A stretch of 64,000 nucleotides of DNA from Flavobacterium sp. LHD-80 (GTDB taxonomy: Bacteria > Bacteroidota > Bacteroidia > Flavobacteriales > Flavobacteriaceae). The notes beneath the pieces were generated by a model that was not told where the DNA came from, searched no databases, and was given only the letters and a program-made list of their open reading frames with translations. Every line of letters begins with the position of its first letter. The stretch's first letter is position 1. Of the stretch, positions 26,060 to 33,970 are shown one piece after another. Position numbers and translations under genes: made by a program. The stretch covers positions 310,001-374,000 of the forward strand of contig NZ_JAVFVS010000001.1 of NCBI RefSeq assembly GCF_030929605.1, written 5' to 3'.

Positions 26060-29000
26060 TTAAAGAGTTAAGTTAAGTCCTAATACAATTTTGCGTGTTG
26101 AAGGATATACTTGTGTTGCAACACCAGTAATTTGATTGTTTGCAGGTGGTATTTCAGGGTCAACTCCAGAATAATGTGTAATTGTAAATAAATTTTCTCC
26201 TGCGATGTACAATCTTAAATTTGAAATGTGCAAACGCTCGATTGGCATATTGTATCCAAAAGTGATGCTTCTCATTTTTAAATATGTTCCAGTTTCTAAG
26301 AAACGAGACGAAGCTTTGTTTGAATTGCTTGGGTTATTGTAAAGTGCTTGTGGATGCGTTGCAATATCACCTGGCTTTTCCCAACGGCTCCATCCACTAT
26401 GAAGATTCATTTGATTTCTGTCCGTATAAGCACCGTCTGAGTCAAATTCTGCTCTTGCATAGTTATAGATTTCGCCTCCAACAGAATAACTGAAAATAGC
26501 AGCAAAATCAAAATTCTTATAGTTTAAGTTGGTTGAAAATCCTCCGAAAAAGTCAGGAGTATAAGCACCAATTACTTTCTTAAATTTAGAAGCGTCGCCA
26601 TAGCTATACGTTTTTACACGTTCTCCGGCAGTGTTAGTTGTGTACCATTGTGGTTTTCCGTTTTCAGGATCAACACCAGCCCATTCTGTTAAATACCAGC
26701 TGTCAACATCGTTTCCAGGTTTTAAAAGTTTGTTAGCAGAACCTGCAATACCACTTCCGTCTCCTACAATAATTTCTTGTTTGTCTCCATAAAGGCTTGT
26801 CACTTTATTTTTATTGGTACCAATATTAGCATCAACAGACCATCTTAAATTATCAGTTTTGATGATATCCACATTAACAGAAGCTTCAAAACCTTTATTA
26901 TTAACTGCACCAACGTTTCTCCAGATACTAGTTACCCCAATAACTCCAGGAAGCGGTACTCTATATAATAATCCAGAAGTATTTTTATTGTAATAATCTA
27001 AAGTAATATTAACACGATTAAAGAAACTTACGTCAACTCCAACACCGCCTGTATATGTTTTTTCCCAGCTTAAATCAGGATTTGCCAATTGAGAAATTAA
27101 AGCTCCCGGATTTTCATTATAACTTTGTGAAAAAGAATATAATGGAAGATGTGGGTATAAACTATTTGGACGATTTCCTACTGAACCATAACTAGCTCTT
27201 AATTTTAAATTATTAATATAATCTGCATGGAAAAAAGCTTCTTTATGAATGTTCCATCCACCACTTACAGAAAAGAAATTTCCGTATTGTGCATTTTTTC
27301 CAAAATTTGAAGCACCATCACGACGGAAAGATACTTGAGCCAAATAGCGATTATCAAAAGAGTAATTCACATTTGTCAACAAAGATTGTACAGCCCATTG
27401 AGATCTGTTTCCACCTACTTTTTCAGGAACTGCTGCAGCATCAGGTACTATAATTCCAGGAGGAATTCCAGTTGCAACTCCAGTACTGTATTTTGAATTG
27501 TATTCATTCCACTCATAACCAGCAACCGCATTGATGTCATGTCTGCCAAATGATTTGTTGAATTTGAATAATTGGTTGGTATATAATCTGTTATATGTTG
27601 AGAAATAATCTTCAATTCTTCCTTTTACTGCTTCTCCTGCAGATGATCTTGGATCAGAATAGTAAGTTGAATTGTAGTTTCCAAAAATATAATTGTTTAC
27701 AGAAGAGAAAGTAAGCCAGCTCGTAAACTTAATGTCAAAATCAAGATTCGTACGAACAGTATAGCTTTCAGATTCACCATAATTCCATTGTAAATCATAT
27801 AAATAGTTTGATCCTGTAGTGTTTACCCAAGTTGGATTTGGAGCATTTCCTACCAATGTTCCATCCTCTAAATAAGGGCTGTCCCAAGGCATGTTACCGT
27901 ACAATGCACCAACAGAATGCTGTTGATCAAAAGTAGTTTCCTTAGTAATATTTGCCATTGGTTTAAAAGTAAACCAGCTGTTAGGTTTGTATTCGAATTT
28001 TAAAAGGCCATTGTATTTTTTGTATTCATATCCTTTAACAGCTCCAGTTTCGTCATATACGTTAAGAGAAGCATAGCTTTTAAAGTTATCACCGCCTCCG
28101 CTGATAGACAAATTATAATCCTCAGCAATACCTGTTTGCGTAGCATTATCCCACCAGTCATAATTTTTATTTCTTAATTCAGGAGTCCACCACCATACAT
28201 TTTGAAAATCTTGTTTGTTAGCAAATGAATCATACAAATCATATAATTCAGCACCGTTCATAATTTTAAAATTTCCATTATTAAGTGACGTTAAAGCTGT
28301 TTTAGCAGTAAAATTGATAGTTGCTTTTCCTGCTTTGCCACTTTTTGTGGTAACTACAATAACACCATTTGCTCCTTGCGAACCATAAACTGCTGTCGAA
28401 GCAGCATCTTTAAGAACCGTCAAGGTCTCAATATCAGATGGGTTCATATTGGCGGAGCTATTCCCCACAATAACTCCGTCAATAACCCATAACGGATCTG
28501 TACTTCCGTTCACGGTTGTTCTTCCTCTAATAATAATTTTTGCTTGAGATCCTGGCTGGCCACCACCTGTGTTAACAAATACTCCTGTAGCTTTACCAGC
28601 AAGCATGTTTTCAACATTTGGTGTAGTTACGTCTACAATTTTCTTATTGTCTAGTGTTTGCAATGATCCAGTTAAGCTCTCTTTTTTTACTTTGCTGTAA
28701 CCTACAACAACAACTTCATCCATTTGCTGTCCGGCTTCTTTCATTGTAACATTTAATGTTGAATTTCCTGCAGGAACTTCTATTTCTTGCATTCCAAGAA
28801 ATGAAAATACTAATATTGTTGAGGCATTTGGTACTTCTATGGCAAATCCGCCATCCATATCAGTTTGAACGCCAGTTTTACTTCCTTTAATTATAACGTT
28901 AACTCCAGGAATTGGATTTCCTTTTTCGTCTGTTACTTTTCCTTTTACAACTTTTTGAAATGCTAATAAACTCGTTTCGTTTAAAGCATTTTCACTAATC

Positions 29001-29122
29001 GATGCAGCAGACGCTCCTTGAATACTTAAAACCAACAATGAAAACAAAGTTGTTTTTAAGCTTTTTTCAAGTACTGAATGCATTCTAAAAGCGCGAGACT
29101 TTTTAGTGAATACTTTTTTCAT
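26060..29122 (-). CDS. SusC/RagA-family TonB-linked outer-membrane transporter
   Basis: A 1020-residue outer-membrane barrel. The signal region reaches to about residue 40 (a start at the internal Met14, 29083, is possible). A carboxypeptidase-regulatory-like N-terminal extension follows (about 57-140; 'VKGKVTDEKGNPIPGVNV'), then the plug domain (about 150-265; 'VENMLAGKATGVFV', 'IIIRGRTTVNGS', 'ASTAVYGSQGANGVI') and a 22-strand barrel ending in Leu ('IVLGLNLTL'). It imports glycan fragments using TonB-ExbBD energy together with its SusD partner. Its promoter region has a duplicated operator module (29280-29370) also found in front of the sugar-kinase gene. Confidence 0.95.
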   Translation of the reverse strand: MKKVFTKKSRAFRMHSVLEKSLKTTLFSLLVLSIQGASAASISENALNETSLLAFQKVVKGKVTDEKGNPIPGVNVIIKGSKTGVQTDMDGGFAIEVPNASTILVFSFLGMQEIEVPAGNSTLNVTMKEAGQQMDEVVVVGYSKVKKESLTGSLQTLDNKKIVDVTTPNVENMLAGKATGVFVNTGGGQPGSQAKIIIRGRTTVNGSTDPLWVIDGVIVGNSSANMNPSDIETLTVLKDAASTAVYGSQGANGVIVVTTKSGKAGKATINFTAKTALTSLNNGNFKIMNGAELYDLYDSFANKQDFQNVWWWTPELRNKNYDWWDNATQTGIAEDYNLSISGGGDNFKSYASLNVYDETGAVKGYEYKKYNGLLKFEYKPNSWFTFKPMANITKETTFDQQHSVGALYGNMPWDSPYLEDGTLVGNAPNPTWVNTTGSNYLYDLQWNYGESESYTVRTNLDFDIKFTSWLTFSSVNNYIFGNYNSTYYSDPRSSAGEAVKGRIEDYFSTYNRLYTNQLFKFNKSFGRHDINAVAGYEWNEYNSKYSTGVATGIPPGIIVPDAAAVPEKVGGNRSQWAVQSLLTNVNYSFDNRYLAQVSFRRDGASNFGKNAQYGNFFSVSGGWNIHKEAFFHADYINNLKLRASYGSVGNRPNSLYPHLPLYSFSQSYNENPGALISQLANPDLSWEKTYTGGVGVDVSFFNRVNITLDYYNKNTSGLLYRVPLPGVIGVTSIWRNVGAVNNKGFEASVNVDIIKTDNLRWSVDANIGTNKNKVTSLYGDKQEIIVGDGSGIAGSANKLLKPGNDVDSWYLTEWAGVDPENGKPQWYTTNTAGERVKTYSYGDASKFKKVIGAYTPDFFGGFSTNLNYKNFDFAAIFSYSVGGEIYNYARAEFDSDGAYTDRNQMNLHSGWSRWEKPGDIATHPQALYNNPSNSNKASSRFLETGTYLKMRSITFGYNMPIERLHISNLRLYIAGENLFTITHYSGVDPEIPPANNQITGVATQVYPSTRKIVLGLNLTL

Positions 29123-29279
29123 ACTCTGGTTTTGGTTTTGGTTAATAATTGAGTTTTTTGTTTGGTTGTTCTTTTTTGATTGAAATCACTTTGTTTTTTC
29201 CTACTTGATTTGATGTTTTTTGAACAAAAAATTGATTTAAAAATGAGAAAAAACAGTTCTTGTAATTTCAATTGTGGGA

Positions 29280-29311
29280 CGAAACTATAGATTATATTTT
29301 TATAAAACAAG
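29280..29311 (-). promoter_or_regulatory. susC promoter, twin of the sugar-kinase promoter
   Basis: Read on the minus strand, this 32-bp block has a TTG at the -33 side and TATAGTTTCG at the -7 side. It is identical at 30 of 32 positions to 31700-31731. A leader of about 150 nt to the susC ATG follows. Confidence 0.7.
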
Positions 29312-29326
29312 AAAAAACACAAAAAA

Positions 29327-29340
29327 TGTGTTCGAACACA
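29327..29340. promoter_or_regulatory. LacI-type operator, susC proximal
   Basis: A perfect 14-bp palindrome, TGTGTTCGAACACA, centred on CG and placed about 16 bp upstream of the susC promoter block. It is of the same class as the kinase operators. Confidence 0.75.
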
Positions 29341-29342
29341 CT

Positions 29343-29370
29343 AATTTTATGTTCTCGAGCACATAAAATT
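29343..29370. promoter_or_regulatory. LacI-type operator, susC distal
   Basis: A 28-bp palindrome with one mismatch around the core at 29350-29363 (CTCGAG centre). Read on the minus strand, its core TGTGCTCGAGAACA is identical to the distal kinase operator at 31648-31661. Confidence 0.8.
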
Positions 29371-29613
29371 ATGCAAATCGTTTTTTTTAATCTAAAATGA
29401 TATGATATTTTTAAATTTTTTTAGAAATTAGCGGTTATATAAAACGGATGGTTTTTGAATAATAAATGGTGTTTTTTGAAAAACTTGTGAATTTCGCAAT
29501 TACTTGCTGGAAAATGTAGAAATTAAGCAGTCTTTTCTTATGGGTTTTATGAGGCAAAATTTTAGTTTTTGTCCAAGAAATAATGCCTTTTTTAACTGAA
29601 GTTTGAGATGTGA

Positions 29614-29621
29614 TAACTTTG
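29614..29621 (+). promoter_or_regulatory. candidate -7 box for the CBM9-like gene
   Basis: TAACTTTG matches TAnnTTTG, 86 bp upstream of the ATG at 29707. The rest of the 29123-29706 gap holds the susC leader, its promoter and two operators, and otherwise AT-rich DNA. Confidence 0.35.
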
Positions 29622-29706
29622 TTTCAAAAAGACTCAAAAACAAAAAAACACTTGAGGTCATTTTGACTTTTATTGAAAACCAAATAACAACAAAATTTTA
29701 AACCAA

Positions 29707-30348
29707 ATGATGAAAGAATATCAAGTAGTTTTAATCGACGAAAATAGGAGAAATGGGGATTCAATATTGGATTCTTCTTCGTGGGAAAATGCAAATTCTC
29801 TTGTTGATTTTTCGTCGCCTTGGAGCAATGAATCATTTTCAAAAATTGAATTTCGCGCGCTTTGGGATTTTGATAATCTATATTTTAAGTTCAAAGTTTT
29901 TGATTCCGAGATTTATATTGATGAAAAAGACAATGGTTTTGACAGTATTGGAAACTCTGACCGTGTTGAGCTTTTTTTCAGAAAAAATAATTCGTTAAAT
30001 CCATATTATTGCCTCGAAATGGATACTTCAGCAAGATTAATGGATTTTGAAGCGCTTCCGGGTAAAGTATTTGATTTTGATTGGAAATGGCCAAAAGAAG
30101 AAATAAGCTTAAAATCATCAAAAGATGAAACTTCTTTTACTGTTGAAGGAAGAATTAGCGTTAAATCATTGAATCAGTTGGGTTTGATTCAAGATAATGT
30201 AATCGAAACAGGCGTTTTTAGAGCTAAATTTTCTATAGATGAAAATCAAAATTACGAGCCAACTTGGATTTCATGGGTAAATCCAAATACTGCCGAACCA
30301 AATTTTCATATTGCTTCTTCTTTTGGGAAATTGATTTTACTAAGATGA
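29707..30348 (+). CDS. CBM9-like carbohydrate-binding domain protein
   Basis: A 213-residue protein covering a single CBM9-like beta-sandwich. Recognisable parts are 'IEFRALWDFDNLYFKFKVFD', 'NSDRVELFFRKN' and 'FTVEGRISVKSL', the layout of the carbohydrate-binding family 9-like domain used in Bacteroidota proteins. No signal peptide is visible at either of two adjacent ATG codons, which is odd for a glycan-binding protein; it may be cytoplasmic or exported without a canonical signal. It is divergent from susC across the operator region and so probably belongs to the same regulon. Confidence 0.72.
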   Translation: MMKEYQVVLIDENRRNGDSILDSSSWENANSLVDFSSPWSNESFSKIEFRALWDFDNLYFKFKVFDSEIYIDEKDNGFDSIGNSDRVELFFRKNNSLNPYYCLEMDTSARLMDFEALPGKVFDFDWKWPKEEISLKSSKDETSFTVEGRISVKSLNQLGLIQDNVIETGVFRAKFSIDENQNYEPTWISWVNPNTAEPNFHIASSFGKLILLR

Positions 30349-30376
30349 TCAAATAAAGTTTAGTAGTGACATTTAA

Positions 30377-30492
30377 TCTCGCAAAGTCGCGAAGTCGAAA
30401 AATGTTATACTCGATATTTAACCTTTGCAGAAATGACTCACTGTGTAGAAAAGTTGTTTTAATAAACTTTGCGACTTCGCGACTTTGCGAGA
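30377..30492. repeat. 21-bp perfect inverted repeat with octamer period
   Basis: The arm at 30377-30397 is perfectly complementary to 30472-30492. Inside each arm the units TCGCAAAG and TCGCGAAG repeat with an 8-bp period. It lies between the CBM9-like and lacI-like genes, which are convergent. Confidence 0.85.
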
Positions 30493-30515
30493 AATATTTC
30501 TCAAAGTATAAAAAG

Positions 30516-30548
30516 CTTAGTACCTTAGAATCTTAGCGACTTAGCATC
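30516..30548. repeat. octamer repeat array abutting the lacI-like stop codon
   Basis: Reverse-oriented units CTTAGTAC, CTTAGAAT, CTTAGCGA and CTTAGCAT run directly into the stop codon of the minus-strand lacI-like gene (30549). Confidence 0.8.
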
Positions 30549-31586
30549 TTACGAATAAAAACATGCATTTTCGACATTGATAATATCGATTGGCAATAGA
30601 ATCGTTTCTGGAATTTCTTTTCGGAATAAAAAATATTCTACTAATGTGCTGACTCCTAAATAAGCCTGTCTTTTTTGATTTTGGTGAATTAAAAAATGCA
30701 CCAAGCCTTGGTTTAGGAAATTGACGTTTTTCTCGATCAAGTCGTAGCCGATAAGCGCAATTTTTTTGTTTTTTGCCAAAGATAAAAGAGAGGCAATTTG
30801 ATATGCTTTTGAAGTAGTAATGAAAATGCCGGCTAAATTTGGATTTTCTTCTAAAAATGATGCAAATTTTGTTTCAATATTCGAATATTTCAGCTTAAGT
30901 GTGGTTAAAGAAAAGTCTGGAAGCTCTTTTTCGTCAAAATAATTTCTGAATCCTTTTTCCTTTTCCTGCATATGCACAGCATTTTTAAGGCTTTCATCAA
31001 TATGTATAATGGCAATCTGACCTTGATTTAAAATCAAATTCATTAAACTGGCGGCAACGCGTCCGCTTTTATGTAAATCCTGGCCCACAAAACTTTTGAT
31101 AGAAGAAGATTCAACTTCGTTGTTGAATGTATTTACCATAACCCCCAATTCGTCATACTGTTTTATGATTTCTACGGTTTCTTTATGAAAAAGCGGCGTA
31201 AGCAAAACAGCATCGGGCGATTGTGCAATAATGGTTTCGTTGACTTTTAAAAATGATTTTGTGCTTTCGGGATTAAAGTAGTGTGTCTCAATAATGACGT
31301 TGTAAGCTTTGAATTCAAGTATGGCATCCTGAATTCCGTTGACACAAGGAAGCCAGTATGGATCGAATGCAGGATCAGGAAGCAAAACACATATGCGATA
31401 AACTTTGGTGCTTTTTAAATTTCGGGCAATCAAGTTTGGCTCGTAGTCAATAACATTCAGTACTTCATTGATTTTCTCCAGCGCTGCAGGAGAAACCTTT
31501 CCTCTATTATGCAAAACACGATCTACAGTTCCTTTAGAAACTCCGGCCATTTGTGCTATATCCTTAATTGTGTATTTTTTATCCAT
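30549..31586 (-). CDS. LacI-family transcription regulator of the glycan locus
   Basis: A 345-residue regulator. N-terminal helix-turn-helix at about 4-52 ('TIKDIAQMAGVSKGTVDRVL', then the hinge 'NLIARNLKSTK'), followed by a periplasmic-binding-fold ligand domain (about 60-345). LacI-type proteins bind CG-centred palindromes as dimers; four such sites are at 29327-29370 and 31648-31685. Its likely ligand is a sugar phosphate or breakdown sugar from this locus. The putative -7 box TATATTTG (31592-31599 on the minus strand) ends only about 5 bp from its ATG, suggesting a leaderless or nearly leaderless transcript. It is divergent from the kinase gene. Confidence 0.88.
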   Translation of the reverse strand: MDKKYTIKDIAQMAGVSKGTVDRVLHNRGKVSPAALEKINEVLNVIDYEPNLIARNLKSTKVYRICVLLPDPAFDPYWLPCVNGIQDAILEFKAYNVIIETHYFNPESTKSFLKVNETIIAQSPDAVLLTPLFHKETVEIIKQYDELGVMVNTFNNEVESSSIKSFVGQDLHKSGRVAASLMNLILNQGQIAIIHIDESLKNAVHMQEKEKGFRNYFDEKELPDFSLTTLKLKYSNIETKFASFLEENPNLAGIFITTSKAYQIASLLSLAKNKKIALIGYDLIEKNVNFLNQGLVHFLIHQNQKRQAYLGVSTLVEYFLFRKEIPETILLPIDIINVENACFYS

Positions 31587-31647
31587 ATAAGCAAATATAA
31601 AAACTTTGATTTAATTATCAGGAAAAAAAATACTTCATATTAGTTAT

Positions 31648-31661
31648 TGTGCTCGAGAACA
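31648..31661. promoter_or_regulatory. LacI-type operator, kinase distal
   Basis: TGTGCTCGAGAACA, a palindrome with one mismatch pair, centre CTCGAG. It is the same 14-mer as the distal susC site and lies at the same 45.5-bp distance from the edge of the shared promoter block. Confidence 0.8.
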
Positions 31662-31671
31662 TAAATTTTAG

Positions 31672-31685
31672 TGTGCTCGAGCACA
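31672..31685. promoter_or_regulatory. LacI-type operator, kinase proximal
   Basis: TGTGCTCGAGCACA is a perfect 14-bp palindrome 24 bp from its distal partner and about 15 bp upstream of the promoter block at 31700-31731. Its position upstream of the -33 box is more usual for an activator than for a repressor. Confidence 0.8.
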
Positions 31686-31699
31686 TTTTTTAATATTTT

Positions 31700-31731
31700 C
31701 TTGTTTTATCAAAATATAATATATAGTTTCG
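31700..31731 (+). promoter_or_regulatory. sugar-kinase promoter, twin of the susC promoter
   Basis: TTG on the -33 side and TATAGTTTCG on the -7 side, with 18 bp between. The block differs from the susC block in two of 32 positions. The ATG of the kinase gene follows about 90 bp downstream. Confidence 0.7.
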
Positions 31732-31819
31732 TAAAATCAAAAACGAAAATCAAAAATAAATTTATAACCAAAAATATTACAAAACATTGGTTTTTAATAT
31801 TTTAATGTAAAATTTTTAC

Positions 31820-32911
31820 ATGAAAAAAATTACTTCATTAGCCCCAGGCCGTACTTGTCTCTTTGGAGATCATCAGGACTATTTAGGTTTGCCTGTTATT
31901 GCCTGCGCGATAGACCGAAACATAAAGCTGACAGCAGAGCAAAATAAGACCAATACATTTGTTATTAATATGATTGATATTAATGAGGTTCGCGTCATTG
32001 ATATTAATGCAACTTTTGAAAAACTGGAGCCGCGAGATTATTTCGCTTCATCATTGCGCGTTTTGAGAAGACATGGATGCGTTCCTACGACGGGTTATAC
32101 TATTACAATTACGGGCGATATTCCAATTAATTCGGGGACATCAAGTTCATCGGCCTTATTAATGGCTTGGATTCGGTTTTTAATTGAAGCTTTTGGAGTC
32201 GATGAAGAGCCAACTCCTGATTTTATTGCCAAAATTGGATACGCATCTGAGGTTCTAGAACACGGAGAACCAGGCGGAATGATGGATCATTTTAGTATTG
32301 GAGCAGGAAATATTGTTTATATAAATACAAAAGTTCCTTTTTCATATCAATGCATTGGAACAGAATTAAAAGGTTTGATTACAGGGGTTTCTGGCGTTCC
32401 AAAAGAAACAATCGGATTAATTGGAGAGTTAAAAGGAAATGCTTTAATGTCTATTGATATTGTGAAACAAAATTACCCTGACTTCGATTTAAACACTTCT
32501 GAAATTGAAGATGTTGACCGATATAAAAACTGTCTTCCAGATCGTTTGATTCCGTTTTTTGAAGCCGCTTTAAAAAATTATCATTACACGAAAGAAGCTT
32601 TAAAAGAGTTTGAAAAACCAGTTTTAGATCTTAAAAAAATTGGTTTTTGGATGAATCAGCATCATGAAGTTTTGCGCGATTTATTGAAAATTACAGTACC
32701 TCGAATCGATGACATGATCAATGCCGCTTTGCGCGCGGGTGCTTATGGAGCTAAAATCGTAGGTTCTGGCGGTGGCGGAAGCATTGTTGTTATTGCTGAT
32801 CCTGAAAAAGAAGCTCAAGTTACCGAAGCAATTTTAAAAGCGGGCGCACAAGAGGCGTATGGCGTTGCGGTTGATCCTGGAGCGCGAATTATTGAAAACA
32901 TTGAAATTTAG
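31820..32911 (+). CDS. GHMP-family sugar kinase
   Basis: A 363-residue cytoplasmic kinase. The galactokinase-like start 'APGRTCLFGDHQDYLGLP' (about 8-25) carries the sugar-binding Asp residues. The ATP loop appears as 'NSGTSSSSALLMAW' (about 110-123) and the C-terminal GHMP motif as 'KIVGSGGGGSIVVI' near 315. It should phosphorylate a hexose or N-acetylhexosamine at C1. The genes around it (GalNAc/Gal glycosidases, a nucleotidyltransferase and NagB) make galactose, GalNAc or GlcNAc kinase plausible; which one is not decidable from sequence. The nucleotidyltransferase starts 9 bp downstream. Confidence 0.85.
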   Translation: MKKITSLAPGRTCLFGDHQDYLGLPVIACAIDRNIKLTAEQNKTNTFVINMIDINEVRVIDINATFEKLEPRDYFASSLRVLRRHGCVPTTGYTITITGDIPINSGTSSSSALLMAWIRFLIEAFGVDEEPTPDFIAKIGYASEVLEHGEPGGMMDHFSIGAGNIVYINTKVPFSYQCIGTELKGLITGVSGVPKETIGLIGELKGNALMSIDIVKQNYPDFDLNTSEIEDVDRYKNCLPDRLIPFFEAALKNYHYTKEALKEFEKPVLDLKKIGFWMNQHHEVLRDLLKITVPRIDDMINAALRAGAYGAKIVGSGGGGSIVVIADPEKEAQVTEAILKAGAQEAYGVAVDPGARIIENIEI

Positions 32912-32920
32912 AGAAAAAAT

Positions 32921-33796
32921 ATGCACAACAATTTAGTTATTCTTGCGGGCGGAGCATCGTCTCGTATGAAAAAAGAAGCCATTACAGATAATTTAACTCC
33001 AGAAGAAATCGCTCAGGCAAACGAACGAAGCAAAGGCTTGATAGGCGTTGGTTCAAGCGGAAGACCTTTATTGGATTATCTTTTGTTGAATGCCAAAAAA
33101 GCAGGTTATCAAAACATTTATATCATTATTGGCGAACAAGGGCAATTGTTTAAAGAATTTTATGGAAATCACGATACAGATAATGATTTTCATGGTTTGA
33201 ACATTTCATTTGCTGTTCAATATATTCCGGAAGGAAGAGTAAAGCCTTTTGGGACTGCAGATGCTCTTTTTCAAGCTGTTGAGCAATTTCCGGAGCTGAA
33301 TGAATTAGAATATTCTGTTTGCAACAGCGATAATTTATATTCTGCTGAAGCTTTATTGGCTCTAAGAAAAACAGAAAGTCCCAATGCATTTATCAGTTAT
33401 GATCGCGATGCTTTAGAGTTTCCTTTAGAAAGAATTTCACGTTTCGCAATTGCAAAATTAGATGAAAATAATCAGCTGTTGGATATTTTAGAAAAACCAG
33501 AAGCTTCAGATTTAGAACATTATAAAGATGTTGAAGGCAAAATAAGAGTGAGTATGAATGCTTTTAAATTTACAGGAAAAACATTGTACACGCATTTAGA
33601 AAATTGTCCGGTAAATCCTGAAAGAGATGAAAAAGAGTTGCCGACAGTGCTGTTGAATTCTGTAAAAGCAAATCCAAACACAACTATCGGAATTCCGTTT
33701 TCTGAGCATGTTCCTGATTTAACTGCAAAAGAAGATATCGCCGACGTTAAAGAATATCTTAAAAAACACTATCCAGTACTGGACTGGGAATCTTAA
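32921..33796 (+). CDS. sugar nucleotidyltransferase-like protein
   Basis: A 291-residue cytoplasmic protein of the NTP-transferase fold. The signature 'VILAGGASSRMK' (about 5-16) binds the nucleotide, with 'GTADALFQAVEQFP' and 'YSVCNSDNLYS' (the Asp pair for metal) following. Such enzymes make NDP-sugars from sugar-1-phosphate. Next to the GHMP kinase, it suggests a salvage route from free sugar to sugar-1-phosphate to nucleotide sugar. The shape 'SRGKGLIGVGSSGRPLLDY' after the loop departs from classic GlmU/RmlA, so a subtype with a different substrate or even a non-catalytic form is possible. Confidence 0.8.
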   Translation: MHNNLVILAGGASSRMKKEAITDNLTPEEIAQANERSKGLIGVGSSGRPLLDYLLLNAKKAGYQNIYIIIGEQGQLFKEFYGNHDTDNDFHGLNISFAVQYIPEGRVKPFGTADALFQAVEQFPELNELEYSVCNSDNLYSAEALLALRKTESPNAFISYDRDALEFPLERISRFAIAKLDENNQLLDILEKPEASDLEHYKDVEGKIRVSMNAFKFTGKTLYTHLENCPVNPERDEKELPTVLLNSVKANPNTTIGIPFSEHVPDLTAKEDIADVKEYLKKHYPVLDWES

Positions 33797-33851
33797 AAAA
33801 TATTAACAAAAATTTCATATCTATTTTAGGGATAAGTCTAACTTAATATAT

Positions 33852-33901
33852 TACTTTTGTATTGCAAAAAAATCGCAGAATATTGCGTAAAAATCGCAAT
33901 A
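33852..33901 (+). promoter_or_regulatory. candidate promoter and leader hairpin of the sugar transporter
   Basis: TACTTTTG (33852-33859) matches the -7 consensus. Just downstream, two copies of ATTGCnnAAAAATCGCA-like sequence occur, and the second forms a palindrome TATTGCG-N7-CGCAATA (33881-33901). It could be an operator or a small leader hairpin. Confidence 0.45.
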
Positions 33902-33970
33902 CAATTATTTAGTGTTGATTCTATCATAGATTGAAAGTAAAAAATCTATTAACAATCAACCCAAAGTATT

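Noticed and set aside
29624..29842. Minus-strand reading frame opposite the start of the CBM9-like gene
   Set aside because: Composition is that of an antisense shadow and it has no family features.
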